This document shows positions 42,524 through 51,269 of a stretch of 64,000 nucleotides of DNA, one piece after another. Under the pieces are notes generated by a model, which was not told where the DNA came from, made no database searches, and was given only the letters and a program-made list of their open reading frames with translations. Position 1 is the stretch's first letter. Each line of letters opens with the position of its first letter. The DNA comes from Streptomyces sp. Go-475 (GTDB taxonomy: Bacteria; Actinomycetota; Actinomycetes; Streptomycetales; Streptomycetaceae), in contig NZ_CP026121.1 of the NCBI RefSeq assembly GCF_003330845.1, positions 1,116,001-1,180,000 of the forward strand, in the 5' to 3' direction. The position numbers and the translations under genes are program-made.

Positions 42524-43369
42524 TCAGCCGATGCCGAACGCCCCGTCGGGGGGCTCGGGTGACGGCACCGCCTCCTCGTCCCGCACCGGACGCGCCCCGC
42601 CGATGAACTCCCGCAGTGCGGCGCCGTGTTCGACCCGGGCCGGGAAGGCGTCGGCGGCCATGAGGCGGGTCAGGGCGGCGACGTCGACGGGCCGGTGCCC
42701 GGCGACGAGCACGGCGTTGCCGAACCGCCGCCCCCGCAGCACCCCCGGCTCGGCGATCAGCACGAGTTCCTCGAACGCGGTCGCGAGGGTGGCGAGTTGC
42801 GACCGCAGAAAGGCGAACGGCGCGGCGTCGGGAAGATTCGCGAGGTACACCCCGCTCCCCCGCAGCACCCGCGCGGCCTGTTCCACGTAGGCGACGGACG
42901 TGAGGTGGGCGGGCACCCGGGACCCGCCGAAGACGTCGGCGACGACGACGTCGGCGGACCGGGCGGCCGCGCCTTCCACCCAGGCCCGGGCGTCCGCCGC
43001 GTGCAGCGCGACGCGGGCCTCCTCGGGCAGCGGCAGTCGCTCGGCCACCAGCTCCAGCAGCCCCCGGTCGGCCTCCACGACGTCCTGCCGGGAGCCCGGC
43101 CGCGTCACGGCCACGTACCGGGGCAGCGTGAGCGCCCCGCCCCCGAGGTGCACCACGTCCAGCGCCCGCCCCGGCTCGGCCACGACGTCCAGCACGTGCC
43201 CGAGCCGCCGCGCGTACTCGAACTCCAGGTGCGTCGGGTCGTCCAGATCGACGTACGACTGCGGCGCCCCGTCGACCGTCAGCAGCCAGGCCCGGTCCCG
43301 GTCGATGTCGGGCATGAGCTTGGCGAACCCGTGATCGACGGTCCGGGCGACGGGGATGGCTTCCTTCAC
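42524..43369 (-). CDS. Spermidine synthase-like methyltransferase-fold protein
   Basis: About 281 aa with a Rossmann/SAM-type fold: RALDVVHLGGGALTLPRYVAVTRPGSRQDVVEADRGLLELV, ADARAWVEG and ADVVVADVFGGSRVPAHLTSVAYVEQAARVL. It lacks the diamine-binding GG.DGG loop in normal form, so it is a spermidine-synthase-like protein rather than a confirmed SpeE. The GTG at 43369 (after GGAGGG, close spacing) is chosen; longer starts run into basic, non-conserved sequence. Confidence 0.75.
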   Translation of the reverse strand: MKEAIPVARTVDHGFAKLMPDIDRDRAWLLTVDGAPQSYVDLDDPTHLEFEYARRLGHVLDVVAEPGRALDVVHLGGGALTLPRYVAVTRPGSRQDVVEADRGLLELVAERLPLPEEARVALHAADARAWVEGAAARSADVVVADVFGGSRVPAHLTSVAYVEQAARVLRGSGVYLANLPDAAPFAFLRSQLATLATAFEELVLIAEPGVLRGRRFGNAVLVAGHRPVDVAALTRLMAADAFPARVEHGAALREFIGGARPVRDEEAVPSPEPPDGAFGIG

Positions 43370-43421
43370 CCCTCCATTGTGCGGGGGACGACGCCGTCGA
43401 GGGGCGCGGGGCACTGCGCGA

Positions 43422-43438
43422 CCGGCCCAGACGGCCGG
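43422..43438 (-). terminator. Hairpin after tuf3
   Basis: CCGGCC-CAGAC-GGCCGG, 16 bp beyond the tuf3 stop on its strand, within an 84-bp gap; consistent with a terminator without T-tract. Confidence 0.45.
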
Positions 43439-43453
43439 CAGCCCCCGACGACC

Positions 43454-44623
43454 TCAGCCCACCACGGTCACGGTCCCGGCGCCCACAGTCCGCCCACCCT
43501 CACGGATGGCGAACCCGAGCCCCGCCTCCAACGGCACGTCCCGCCCCAGCTCCACGGCCATGACCACCGTGTCACCAGGCCGGGCCACCGCCGCCTCACC
43601 GAGGTCGACGACCCCCACCACATCCGCCGTACGGATGTAGAACTGCGGCCGGTACCCACTGGAGACAGCCGTCGTACGACCGCCCTCCCGCGCGGACAGC
43701 ACATACACCTGCGCGGTGAAGCGACGGCTCGGCACCACGCTCCCCGGCGCGGCCACGACATGCCCCCGCCGGACGGCGTCCCGGGGAACCCCCCGCAGCA
43801 GCAGCGCCACGTTGTCCCCGGCCTGCGCCTCCTCCATCGGCTTGCCGAAGGTCTCCAGTCCCGTGACCACCGTCTCGACCGAGGCCCCGAGCACCTCGAC
43901 CTTGTCCCCGACCCGCACCACGCCCCGCTCCACCGCACCGGTGACCACGGTCCCCCGGCCGGTGATGGTCAGCACGTTCTCCACCGGCAGCAGGAACGGC
44001 GCGTCCACATACCGCTCCGGCATCGGCACGTAGGTGTCCACCGCGTCGAGCAGCGCCTCGATCGACGCCGTCCACCGCGGGTCCCCCTCCAGCGCCTTCA
44101 GCCCCGAGACGCGTACGACGGGCACGGAGTCACCGCCGTAGCCGTGCGCGGTGAGCAGGTCGCGCACCTCCAGCTCGACCAGGTCGGTCAGCTCCTCGTC
44201 GCCCGCGTCGGCCTTGTTGAGGGCGACCACGATGTGGTCGACGCCCACCTGCCGGGCGAGCAGGACGTGTTCGGCGGTCTGCGGCATGATCCCGTCCAGC
44301 GCGGAGACGACGAGGATCGCCCCGTCCAGCTGCGCGGCGCCGGTGACCATGTTCTTGACGTAGTCGGCGTGGCCCGGCATGTCTACGTGCGCGTAGTGCC
44401 GGGTGTCGGTCTCGTACTCGACGTGCGCGATGTTGATGGTGATGCCGCGCGCCGCCTCCTCGGGCGCCCGGTCGATCCGGTCGAACGGCACGAACGCGCC
44501 GGTGCCGCGGTCGGCGAGGACCTTGGTGATGGCGGCGGTCAGGGTGGTCTTGCCGTGGTCGACATGACCCATGGTGCCGATGTTGAGATGCGGTTTCGTA
44601 CGGACGTAGGCCGTCTTGGACAT
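43454..44623 (-). CDS. tuf3: Divergent third elongation factor Tu (EF-Tu3)
   Basis: A 389-aa EF-Tu: P-loop GHVDHGKTT (~19), switch I with [16 protein letters not shown]3 as [12 protein letters not shown] (canonical EF-Tu has DCPGH), G4 NKAD and domain II-III motifs ([21 protein letters not shown]). It is eight residues shorter than the housekeeping form. Many substitutions mark it as the minor EF-Tu known in streptomycetes as tuf3. It is not linked to fusA or rpsL. ATG at 44623. The long leader may be regulated. The Met in G3 and other changes could alter nucleotide handling or kirromycin-type drug sensitivity. Confidence 0.9.
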   Translation of the reverse strand: MSKTAYVRTKPHLNIGTMGHVDHGKTTLTAAITKVLADRGTGAFVPFDRIDRAPEEAARGITINIAHVEYETDTRHYAHVDMPGHADYVKNMVTGAAQLDGAILVVSALDGIMPQTAEHVLLARQVGVDHIVVALNKADAGDEELTDLVELEVRDLLTAHGYGGDSVPVVRVSGLKALEGDPRWTASIEALLDAVDTYVPMPERYVDAPFLLPVENVLTITGRGTVVTGAVERGVVRVGDKVEVLGASVETVVTGLETFGKPMEEAQAGDNVALLLRGVPRDAVRRGHVVAAPGSVVPSRRFTAQVYVLSAREGGRTTAVSSGYRPQFYIRTADVVGVVDLGEAAVARPGDTVVMAVELGRDVPLEAGLGFAIREGGRTVGAGTVTVVG

Positions 44624-44683
44624 GGCTGTACCTCGAAGCGTCTGGTCGACGGAAGAAGGAAGTGGGACCCCGAGGAACTGCCC

Positions 44684-44838
44684 GACCCTCCCCTTGCGGG
44701 GTCCGCCGGACGAACCGGAGAGGGTCAGCTTCGGGCGCCGTCCGCGACGGCCGTGAGAACGACGACGGCAGCCTTCGGGGCATCCGTGACCACGGATGCT
44801 GCGAGGGCGAAGGCGTGCCGGAACATGACGCCGATCAT
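44684..44838 (-). promoter_or_regulatory. Candidate attenuator: leader ORF and overlapping hairpin upstream of tuf3
   Basis: The 344-bp region between tuf3 and the next gene holds a minus-strand leader ORF of 37 codons (44838 to TGA at 44725; a second in-frame ATG at 44826). Its third codon positions are mostly G or C, as in real genes here. An internal hairpin GCATCCGT/ACGGATGC lies at 44780-44799. Its stop codon falls in one arm of a stem GACCCTC/GAGGGTC (44684-44690/44720-44726). A ribosome ending there would open the stem. No clear ribosome site or promoter was found for the ORF. Confidence 0.35.
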
Positions 44839-44967
44839 TGCCGACGCTTTACCGCACGTCGAATGGTTTTCGTCCGCCCTGCGTACAGGGGGTGCGGCCG
44901 GGTTCCCGTGCCGCTGGTGAGACGAACCATACGGCGATCACACCCATTTGTCGGTTAGTGTCACCGG

Positions 44968-45759
44968 ATGCTCGATGCCACCACCCGCTCTGGGGGCACC
45001 GCCACGGCCTCTCCCCGGGCCGCCACCGCGGAGCTCGCCGTCGCCGCTTCCCCGGCGACGACCGCCTCGCCCGCCGCACCCACCGGTTTCGCCGCCCGCT
45101 GCACGAGAGTTCTGCTCTCGCCGTGGTCGCGGCTGTCGCTGCTCGTCGCCCTGCTCGCCGGGGCCGCCTGCACGATGCTGCTGTTCGAGCCCCAGCGGCT
45201 GCTGACGCAGGGCTGGCCGCCCCAGCTGAGCGGAGCCGCCGCGGCGCTGGTGTTCGCGGTGGCCTACGGGGTGTGCACCGTGGCGTTCGTACCGAGGCCG
45301 CTGCTGAACCTCGCGGGGGGTGCCCTGTTCGGTTCGCAGGTCGGCCTCGGCGTGGCCCTGGCGGGCACGGTGCTGGGCGCCGGGATCGCCTTCTGCCTGG
45401 GCCGGGCGCTGGGTCAGGAGGCCCTGCGGCCGCTGCTGCGCGGGCGCTGGCTGAAGGCGGCGGACGGCCAGCTCAGCCGGCACGGCTTCCGCTCGATGCT
45501 GGCGGTGCGGCTGTTCCCCGGAGTGCCGTTCTGGGCCGCGAACTACTGTGCCGCCGTCTCCCGCATGGGCCTGCTGCCCTTCCTGCTGGCCACCGGCCTC
45601 GGTTCGATCCCGAACACCGCCGCCTACGCGGTCGCCGGCGCCCGTGCCTCGACGCCGACGTCACCGGCCTTCCTGATCGCCCTGGCCTGCATCGCCCTGC
45701 CGGCGCTGGCGGGCGTGGTGGTGGCCTGGCGCAAGCGGCACCAGCTGCGCCGCCTCTGA
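44968..45759 (+). CDS. TVP38/TMEM64 (SNARE-associated, DedA-superfamily) membrane protein
   Basis: A 263-aa membrane protein. After an Ala/Thr-rich N-terminus come about six hydrophobic segments and the family motifs FVPRPLLNLAGGALFG, G.GIAFCLGRALG and VRLFPGVPFWAANYCAAVSRM. Members act in lipid scrambling or membrane homeostasis. The ATG at 44968 lies six bases after TAGTGT (leaderless type) and has no ribosome site. Confidence 0.85.
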   Translation: MLDATTRSGGTATASPRAATAELAVAASPATTASPAAPTGFAARCTRVLLSPWSRLSLLVALLAGAACTMLLFEPQRLLTQGWPPQLSGAAAALVFAVAYGVCTVAFVPRPLLNLAGGALFGSQVGLGVALAGTVLGAGIAFCLGRALGQEALRPLLRGRWLKAADGQLSRHGFRSMLAVRLFPGVPFWAANYCAAVSRMGLLPFLLATGLGSIPNTAAYAVAGARASTPTSPAFLIALACIALPALAGVVVAWRKRHQLRRL

Positions 45760-45783
45760 CGAACCGTTACACCCGCCCACCGC

Positions 45784-46953
45784 TCACACCCGTTCCAGCA
45801 CCATGGCGTTGGCGAGCCCGCCCGCCTCGCACATGGTCTGGAGCGCGTACCGGGCGCCCCGTTCCCGCATGGCGTGCACGAGGGTCGTCGTCAGCCGGGT
45901 GCCGCTCGCGCCCAGCGGATGGCCGAGCGCGATGGCGCCGCCGTGCACGTTGACCCGGCCGAGGTCGGCGCCGGTCTCCTGCTGCCAGGCCAGGACGACG
46001 CTGGAGAACGCCTCGTTGACCTCGAACAGGTCGATGTCGTCCAGGGTCAGTGACGCCCGGCGCAGCACCTTCTCGGTCGCCGGGACGACGCCCGTGAGCA
46101 TCAGCAGCGGGTCGGAGCCGGTGACGGCGAAGCTGTGCAGCCGGGCGAGGGGGCGCAGCCCGAGCCGGGCCGCCGTCTCGCTGGAGGTGACGAGCACCGC
46201 CGAGGCGCCGTCGTTGAGGGGGCTGGCGTTGCCGGCCGTGATGTTCCACTCGATCTGCGGGAAGCGCTCGGCGAAGCCGGGGTCGTAGTAGGCGGGCTTG
46301 AGCCCGGCGAGGACGTCGGTGGAGCTGCCGGGCCGTACGCACTCGTCGCGCGTGACGCCTTCCAGGGGCGCGACCTCGGCGTCGAAGAGCCCGTTCTCCC
46401 AGGCCGCGACGGCCTTCTGGTGGGAGGAGACCGCGAAGGCGTCCAGCTGCTCGCGGCCGATCGACCACTTGGCGGCGATCAGCTCGGCGCTGACGCCCTG
46501 TGGGACGAGCCCCTCCGGGTAGCGCTGGGCGACCCCGGGGCCGAAGGGGTCCTTGCCTTCCGGCACGTTCGACCACATCGGCACCCGGCTCATCGACTCC
46601 ACCCCGCACGCCACGACGAGGTCGTACGCGCCCGAGAGGACACCCTGCGCCGCGAAGTGCACGGCCTGCTGGGAGGAGCCGCACTGGCGGTCGACGGTGG
46701 TCGCGGGCACCGACTCCGGGAAGCCCGCGGACAGGACGGCGTAGCGGGTGGTGTTCATGGCCTGCTCGCCGACCTGGTCGACGGTGCCGCCGATGACGTC
46801 GTCGATCAGCGCCGGGTCGACGCCGGAGCGCTCGACGAGCGCGCGCAGGGTGTGGGCGAGCAGTTCCACGGGGTGGACGTGCGCGAGGGCGCCGCCCGGC
46901 TTGCCCTTGCCGATCGGGGTGCGTACGGCTTCGACGATCACTGCGTCACGCAT
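45784..46953 (-). CDS. Acetyl-CoA acetyltransferase (thiolase)
   Basis: 389 aa. The nucleophile cysteine is in VDRQCGSSQQA (~90), the histidine in GGAIALGHPLGASG (~347) and the second cysteine in TMCEAGGLANA (~377), so all catalytic residues are present. It catalyses thiolytic cleavage or Claisen condensation of acyl-CoAs, probably in fatty-acid breakdown. ATG at 46953 with GGAGG upstream. It diverges from an HxlR regulator with palindromes between, so it is the probable regulatory target. Confidence 0.93.
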   Translation of the reverse strand: MRDAVIVEAVRTPIGKGKPGGALAHVHPVELLAHTLRALVERSGVDPALIDDVIGGTVDQVGEQAMNTTRYAVLSAGFPESVPATTVDRQCGSSQQAVHFAAQGVLSGAYDLVVACGVESMSRVPMWSNVPEGKDPFGPGVAQRYPEGLVPQGVSAELIAAKWSIGREQLDAFAVSSHQKAVAAWENGLFDAEVAPLEGVTRDECVRPGSSTDVLAGLKPAYYDPGFAERFPQIEWNITAGNASPLNDGASAVLVTSSETAARLGLRPLARLHSFAVTGSDPLLMLTGVVPATEKVLRRASLTLDDIDLFEVNEAFSSVVLAWQQETGADLGRVNVHGGAIALGHPLGASGTRLTTTLVHAMRERGARYALQTMCEAGGLANAMVLERV

Positions 46954-46982
46954 GAGCGGGCCTCCACGGCTACCAGCGAGTA

Positions 46983-47039
46983 GGAAATCCAAACTCACGG
47001 TATCCCGTAGGGTTGGAAAATCCAACCCTCTCCTAGACT
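46983..47039. promoter_or_regulatory. HxlR operator sites in the thiolase/hxlR divergent region
   Basis: A perfect inverted repeat GGGTTGGA-AAA-TCCAACCC (47010-47028) and a related half-conserved site GGAAATCCAAA (about 46983-46992). The first covers the -35 zone of the regulator's promoter, whose -10 TAGACT is at 47034-47039. Confidence 0.7.
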
Positions 47040-47046
47040 GGGCTTC

Positions 47047-47517
47047 ATGGCCGCCAGCAAAGATCCGCGCCCCTGCTCCATCGCCGACACCCTGGCGCTC
47101 GTCGGGGAGAAGTACTCCCTGCTCGTGCTGCGGGAGGTGTGCCTCGGCAACGGCCGGTTCGACCAACTGGTGCGCAACATCGGCGCCCCGCGCGACATCC
47201 TCGCCACGCGGCTGCGCCGGCTCGTGGACGCCGGGATCCTGACCAAGCGGCCCTACAGCGAGCGCCCGCAGCGCTTCGAGTACCGGCCGACGCAGGCGGG
47301 CCTGGAGCTGGAGCCGGTGCTGCTGACCCTCATGGCCTGGGGAGACCGCCACCTCCGCACGGACGGCGACCGCCCGATGGTCGTGGAGCACTCCTGCGGC
47401 CGGCCGCTCGCCCCGGCCGTCACCTGCCGGGCCTGCGGCGACGAGGTGCGCCACGAGGACCTCACGGCCCGCCCGCAGGCACCCGGCTGGACCGTCACCG
47501 GACCGACGGCGGCCTGA
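47047..47517 (+). CDS. HxlR-family transcriptional regulator
   Basis: A 156-aa winged helix protein with the HxlR core LVGEKYSLLVLREVCLGNGRFDQLVRNIGAPRDILATRLRRLVDAGIL and wing YSERPQRFEYRPTQAG. A C-terminal extension holds CRACGDEV plus an additional Cys, a possible metal or redox site. ATG at 47047, seven bases after TAGACT (leaderless). It probably represses itself and the divergent thiolase through the 47010-47028 palindrome. Confidence 0.9.
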   Translation: MAASKDPRPCSIADTLALVGEKYSLLVLREVCLGNGRFDQLVRNIGAPRDILATRLRRLVDAGILTKRPYSERPQRFEYRPTQAGLELEPVLLTLMAWGDRHLRTDGDRPMVVEHSCGRPLAPAVTCRACGDEVRHEDLTARPQAPGWTVTGPTAA

Positions 47518-47676
47518 TCCCCGCCGCTCCGTGGCCGCTTCCAAACCCCTGTGTCGGGGCGGCCTCCGAAGGGCGCTACGCTTCCCCATCGGCACACATG
47601 ATCCCCCGTTCGTCGCAACGGCGGCCCGGTGTGCCCGTCGTCCGTCCCACGATCGGCACTTGGACTCCGCTACCTC

Positions 47677-48552
47677 ATGTCTTGGTTCGAATCACTCATC
47701 CTCGGACTCGTCCAGGGGCTGACCGAGTTCCTGCCCGTCTCCTCCAGCGCCCATCTGCGTCTGACGGCGGCCTTCTCGGGCTGGGAGGACCCGGGCGCTG
47801 CCTTCACGGCGATCACGCAGATCGGCACGGAGGCCGCCGTGCTGATCTACTTCCGCAAGGACATCGGACGGATCATCTCGGCCTGGACGCGCTCGCTCAC
47901 GAACAAGGCGCTGCGCAGCGACCCCGACGCGCGGATGGGCTGGCTCGTGATCGTCGGCTCGATCCCGATCGGCGTGCTCGGCGTGACGCTGAAGGACCAG
48001 ATCGAGGGGCCCTTCCGCGACCTGCGGATCACCGCGACGATGCTGATCGGCATGGGCATCGTCCTCGGCGTCGCCGACCGGCTCGCGGCACGTGACGAGA
48101 GCGGCGGCCGCCACCGCGCCCCCAAGCAGCGCAAGGCCCTGGAGGACCTGGGCGTCCGCGACGGCCTCATCTACGGCGTCTGCCAGGCCATGGCGCTCAT
48201 CCCGGGCGTCTCCCGCTCCGGCGCCACCATCAGCGGCGGCCTGTTCATGGGCTACAAGCGCGAGGCCGCGGCCCGCTACTCCTTCCTGCTCGCCATCCCC
48301 GCGGTGCTCGCCTCCGGCCTGTTCGAGCTCAAGGACGCGACGGAGGGCGGACACGTCTCCTGGGGTCCGACGATCTTCGCCACGGTCATCGCCTTCGCGG
48401 TCGGCTACGCGGTGATCGCCTGGTTCATGAAGTTCATCTCGACCAAGAGCTTCATGCCGTTCGTCTACTACCGCATCGCGCTCGGCATCGTCATCATCGC
48501 CCTGGTCAGCATGGGTGCCCTGAGCCCGCACGCGGCCGAGTCGGCGGGCTGA
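47677..48552 (+). CDS. uppP: Undecaprenyl-diphosphatase
   Basis: A 291-aa BacA-type enzyme recycling the peptidoglycan lipid carrier. Catalytic region [15 protein letters not shown] (residues ~13-28) and the [13 protein letters not shown] motif (~177) are intact, with about eight membrane helices. ATG at 47677; longer in-frame starts are not supported. Its role also sets bacitracin tolerance. Confidence 0.94.
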   Translation: MSWFESLILGLVQGLTEFLPVSSSAHLRLTAAFSGWEDPGAAFTAITQIGTEAAVLIYFRKDIGRIISAWTRSLTNKALRSDPDARMGWLVIVGSIPIGVLGVTLKDQIEGPFRDLRITATMLIGMGIVLGVADRLAARDESGGRHRAPKQRKALEDLGVRDGLIYGVCQAMALIPGVSRSGATISGGLFMGYKREAAARYSFLLAIPAVLASGLFELKDATEGGHVSWGPTIFATVIAFAVGYAVIAWFMKFISTKSFMPFVYYRIALGIVIIALVSMGALSPHAAESAG

Positions 48553-48649
48553 CCCGGCCCCCTGTGACCGGGGTCTCGTGACCAACCGCATACCGATCGG
48601 GTAGCCGTCCGGTAGCGGCCTGTCAGTGGCTGCCCCTAGGCTTGTCGGC

Positions 48650-48829
48650 ATGTCCCCCGATGACGTGAACCCTGGTTCCGTGCGGTCCGCTGCCGAGGTG
48701 AACGACGAGATCCGTGCGCTCTGGCTGCGCACGGGCGGCACCCTGTCCGCCGAGGAGCGCGCGGAGTACGAGCTGCTGGTCGTCGAGTGGGCCGCCGCGA
48801 TCCGCGGCGGCGTCGTCAAGGCGGCCTGA
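48650..48829 (+). CDS. Small conserved-looking hypothetical protein
   Basis: A 59-aa acidic helical protein (SAAEVNDEIRALWLRTGGTLSAEERAEYELLVVEWAAAIR). The ATG at 48650 is seven bases after TAGGCT, leaderless type. No domain recognised; the pattern of two amphipathic helices suggests a small interaction protein. Confidence 0.7.
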   Translation: MSPDDVNPGSVRSAAEVNDEIRALWLRTGGTLSAEERAEYELLVVEWAAAIRGGVVKAA

Positions 48830-48851
48830 CCGGCGACCGCCGTCCCGGCCC

Positions 48852-49454
48852 TCAGGCGCGCAGAGGCGCCAGCACCTCGTCGTCGAGGTCGTAGGGCCGC
48901 TCCCCGGGCAACAGCGCGGCAGCCGCGTCGAGTTCACCCGCCCGCACCCGCCCCCGGACCTCCGCCGCGAGCGGCGTGACGTCCTCGATCCCCACGATCC
49001 ACTCGTCCGCGTACCGGGCCGCCGCCTCCCCCGCGAGCCCCAGCTGGAGCGACCGGTGCGGCAGCGGATTCAGCCGCAGATCCCGCTCCGGATCCCACTG
49101 CACCCGGGCCGGCGCCAGCCTCAACTGCCGCTTCCAGTCGGCCCGGTCGCCGTGCAGGGCGGGCACGTAGTGGGACAGGCAGGCGTGGCGCAGCGCCCAG
49201 TGGAAGCCCTCGCGGCTGATCTCGATCGCCAGGACCGTCTCCTGGCCCTCCTTCGTGCCCCAGCCGCAGCGGTACATCATCCACAGGAACGACGGCTTGA
49301 TCCACGTCATGCGCTCCCGCTTCCAGGTCGGCGGGAAGCGGCCGTCGCGGGCCGCGGGCCCGCCGATCTCCGGGCGGTAGGCCTGGTACACGGTGAGCGT
49401 GGACTCGGTGTGGCGGGCGCGGACCCGGAATCTCGGTTCGTTCTGGTCGTTCAT
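48852..49454 (-). CDS. DUF4291 family protein
   Basis: A 200-aa protein with RVRARHTESTLTVYQAYRPEIGGPAARDGRF, RMTWIKPSFLWMMYRCGWGTKEGQE and QVWDPERDLR-like VQWDPERDLRLNPLPHRSLQLGL, the pattern of DUF4291 (PF14124). Function unknown. ATG at 49454; normal length. Confidence 0.85.
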   Translation of the reverse strand: MNDQNEPRFRVRARHTESTLTVYQAYRPEIGGPAARDGRFPPTWKRERMTWIKPSFLWMMYRCGWGTKEGQETVLAIEISREGFHWALRHACLSHYVPALHGDRADWKRQLRLAPARVQWDPERDLRLNPLPHRSLQLGLAGEAAARYADEWIVGIEDVTPLAAEVRGRVRAGELDAAAALLPGERPYDLDDEVLAPLRA

Positions 49455-49691
49455 GAGGGACAGGTTCGGCCCGGGTGCCCCTCGGCGGCCACCGAATATC
49501 ACCGCACGGCTCTTCGCTCGGCCCCTCCCGTGCCTACCGGTCGGCCGGCGGCTGAGCGAGGTGGTCGTCCGGGAGAAGTGGCGACGCCTTCCCGAGCGGC
49601 GGGCGGCACCTGTGGTCAACTGACCCGGCGTCCTCTGTCCTAGATCGTCCGCAGGACGCACACTGGAGGCATCCGCGGGTAGGAGGCGCCT

Positions 49692-51269
49692 ATGAAGACG
49701 CTCGGCCACTGGCTCGCCTCCCCCTGGCGGCGCTCGGCCGCCGCGGCGGTCGCGGGCGCCCTGCCCGTCCTTGCCTTTCCCGCCCCGTCCCTGTGGTGGT
49801 GGGCCTACGTCGCCCTGGTGCCGTGGCTCCTGCTGCTGCGGACCGCCCCCACCGGGAAACGGGCGCTGTACGAGGGCTGGTGCGGCGGCTTCGGCTTCAT
49901 GCTGGCCATGCACCACTGGCTGATGCCGTTCCTGCACGTGTTCACGTTCGTCATCGCCGCGCTGCTCGGCGCGCTGTGGGGCCCCTGGGGCTGGCTGGTG
50001 CGCCGTCTGCTGGCCGGAGCGCCCCCGCTCGGCCGGATCGCGGCCGCGCTCGTGGTGCTGCCGTCGGGCTGGCTGGCCGTCGAGCTGGTCCGCTCCTGGC
50101 AGGGCCTGGGCGGGCCCTGGGGCATGCTCGGCAGCAGTCAGTGGCAGGTCGAACCGGCGCTGCGGCTCGCCTCCGTCGGCGGGGTGTGGCTGATCAGTTT
50201 CCTGCTGGTGGCCCTCAACGTCGCGGTCGCCGTCCTCGTCGCGGTCCGGCGGGCCCGGGTGACCGCCGTGACGGGGCTCGTCGCCACGGCCGTCGTCACC
50301 TCCGCCGCCTGGGCCTTCGCGCCCCGCCCCGCCGTCGACGGCCAGGTCAGGATCGCCGTCGTCCAGCCGGGCGTCATCGGGGGCCCTGACAGCGGGGACC
50401 GCCGGTTCGCCCGCGAGGAGCAGCTCACCCGGCGGCTCGCCGGACAGGACGTCGACCTGATCGTCTGGGGCGAGAGCAGCGTCGGTTTCGACCTCGGGGA
50501 CCGTCCCGACCTCGCCCGGCGGCTCGCGGACCTGTCCCGCGCGACGAACGCCGACATCCTGGTCAACGTGGACGCCCGGCGCTCCGACAAGCCCGGCATC
50601 TACAAGAGCTCCGTCCTGGTCGGGCCGGACGGCCTGACCGGTCAGCGCTACGACAAGATGCGGCTCGTGCCCTTCGGCGAGTACGTCCCGGCCCGCTCCC
50701 TGCTCGGCTGGGCCACCTCCGTCGGCAAGGCCGCCGGCGAGGATCGCAGGCGCGGCTCCCAGCCGGTCGTGATGAACGTCGGCGACGGCGGTCTGCGCGC
50801 GGGCCCCATGGTGTGTTTCGAGACCGCCTTCCCCGACATGACCCGCCACCTCGCCAAGGAGGGCGTGGACGTGCTGATCGGCCAGTCGTCGACGTCCACG
50901 TTCCAGGGCAGCTGGGCCCCCGAGCAGCACGCCACGCTCGCCGCGCTGCGCGCCGCCGAGACCGGCCGCCCGATGGTGCACTCGACCCTGACGGGCGTCT
51001 CCGCGGTCTACGGCCCGGGCGGACAGCGCGTCGGGCCGTGGCTCGGGACGGACGCGTCCGCCGCGCAGGTCTACGAGATCCCCCTCGCCCACGGCACCAC
51101 GCCCTACGTCCGCCTCGGCGACTGGACCGTGCACGCGGCTCTGCTGATCCTCGCCGCCTGGGCCGCCGGTGAGGGCGTACGGACCCTGCGGCTCAGGCGG
51201 TCGGCTCCTGGACCGCGCGTACGACCCGCTCGCACAGCTCATGGGTCTCCAGCGCGTCCCGGGCGCTGA
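49692..51269 (+). CDS. lnt: Apolipoprotein N-acyltransferase
   Basis: 525 aa. Six or so N-terminal membrane helices are followed by a nitrilase-fold domain with the catalytic glutamate in WGESSVGF (~262), lysine in YDKMRLVPFGEY (~320) and cysteine in MVCFETAF (~377). It N-acylates mature lipoproteins in the membrane. The start is ATG at 49692 behind TAGGAGG. The C-terminal ~25 codons overlap the convergent MocA-type gene by 77 bp, unusually deep for this window. Confidence 0.92.
   Translation: MKTLGHWLASPWRRSAAAAVAGALPVLAFPAPSLWWWAYVALVPWLLLLRTAPTGKRALYEGWCGGFGFMLAMHHWLMPFLHVFTFVIAALLGALWGPWGWLVRRLLAGAPPLGRIAAALVVLPSGWLAVELVRSWQGLGGPWGMLGSSQWQVEPALRLASVGGVWLISFLLVALNVAVAVLVAVRRARVTAVTGLVATAVVTSAAWAFAPRPAVDGQVRIAVVQPGVIGGPDSGDRRFAREEQLTRRLAGQDVDLIVWGESSVGFDLGDRPDLARRLADLSRATNADILVNVDARRSDKPGIYKSSVLVGPDGLTGQRYDKMRLVPFGEYVPARSLLGWATSVGKAAGEDRRRGSQPVVMNVGDGGLRAGPMVCFETAFPDMTRHLAKEGVDVLIGQSSTSTFQGSWAPEQHATLAALRAAETGRPMVHSTLTGVSAVYGPGGQRVGPWLGTDASAAQVYEIPLAHGTTPYVRLGDWTVHAALLILAAWAAGEGVRTLRLRRSAPGPRVRPARTAHGSPARPGR

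Noticed and set aside
42626..44920. Plus-strand ORF of about 764 codons over tuf3
   Set aside because: Shadow of the spermidine-synthase-like and tuf3 genes, no recognisable domain.
44825..44920. Plus-strand 31-codon ORF near 44825
   Set aside because: No ribosome site or promoter; it opposes the better-supported minus-strand leader ORF.
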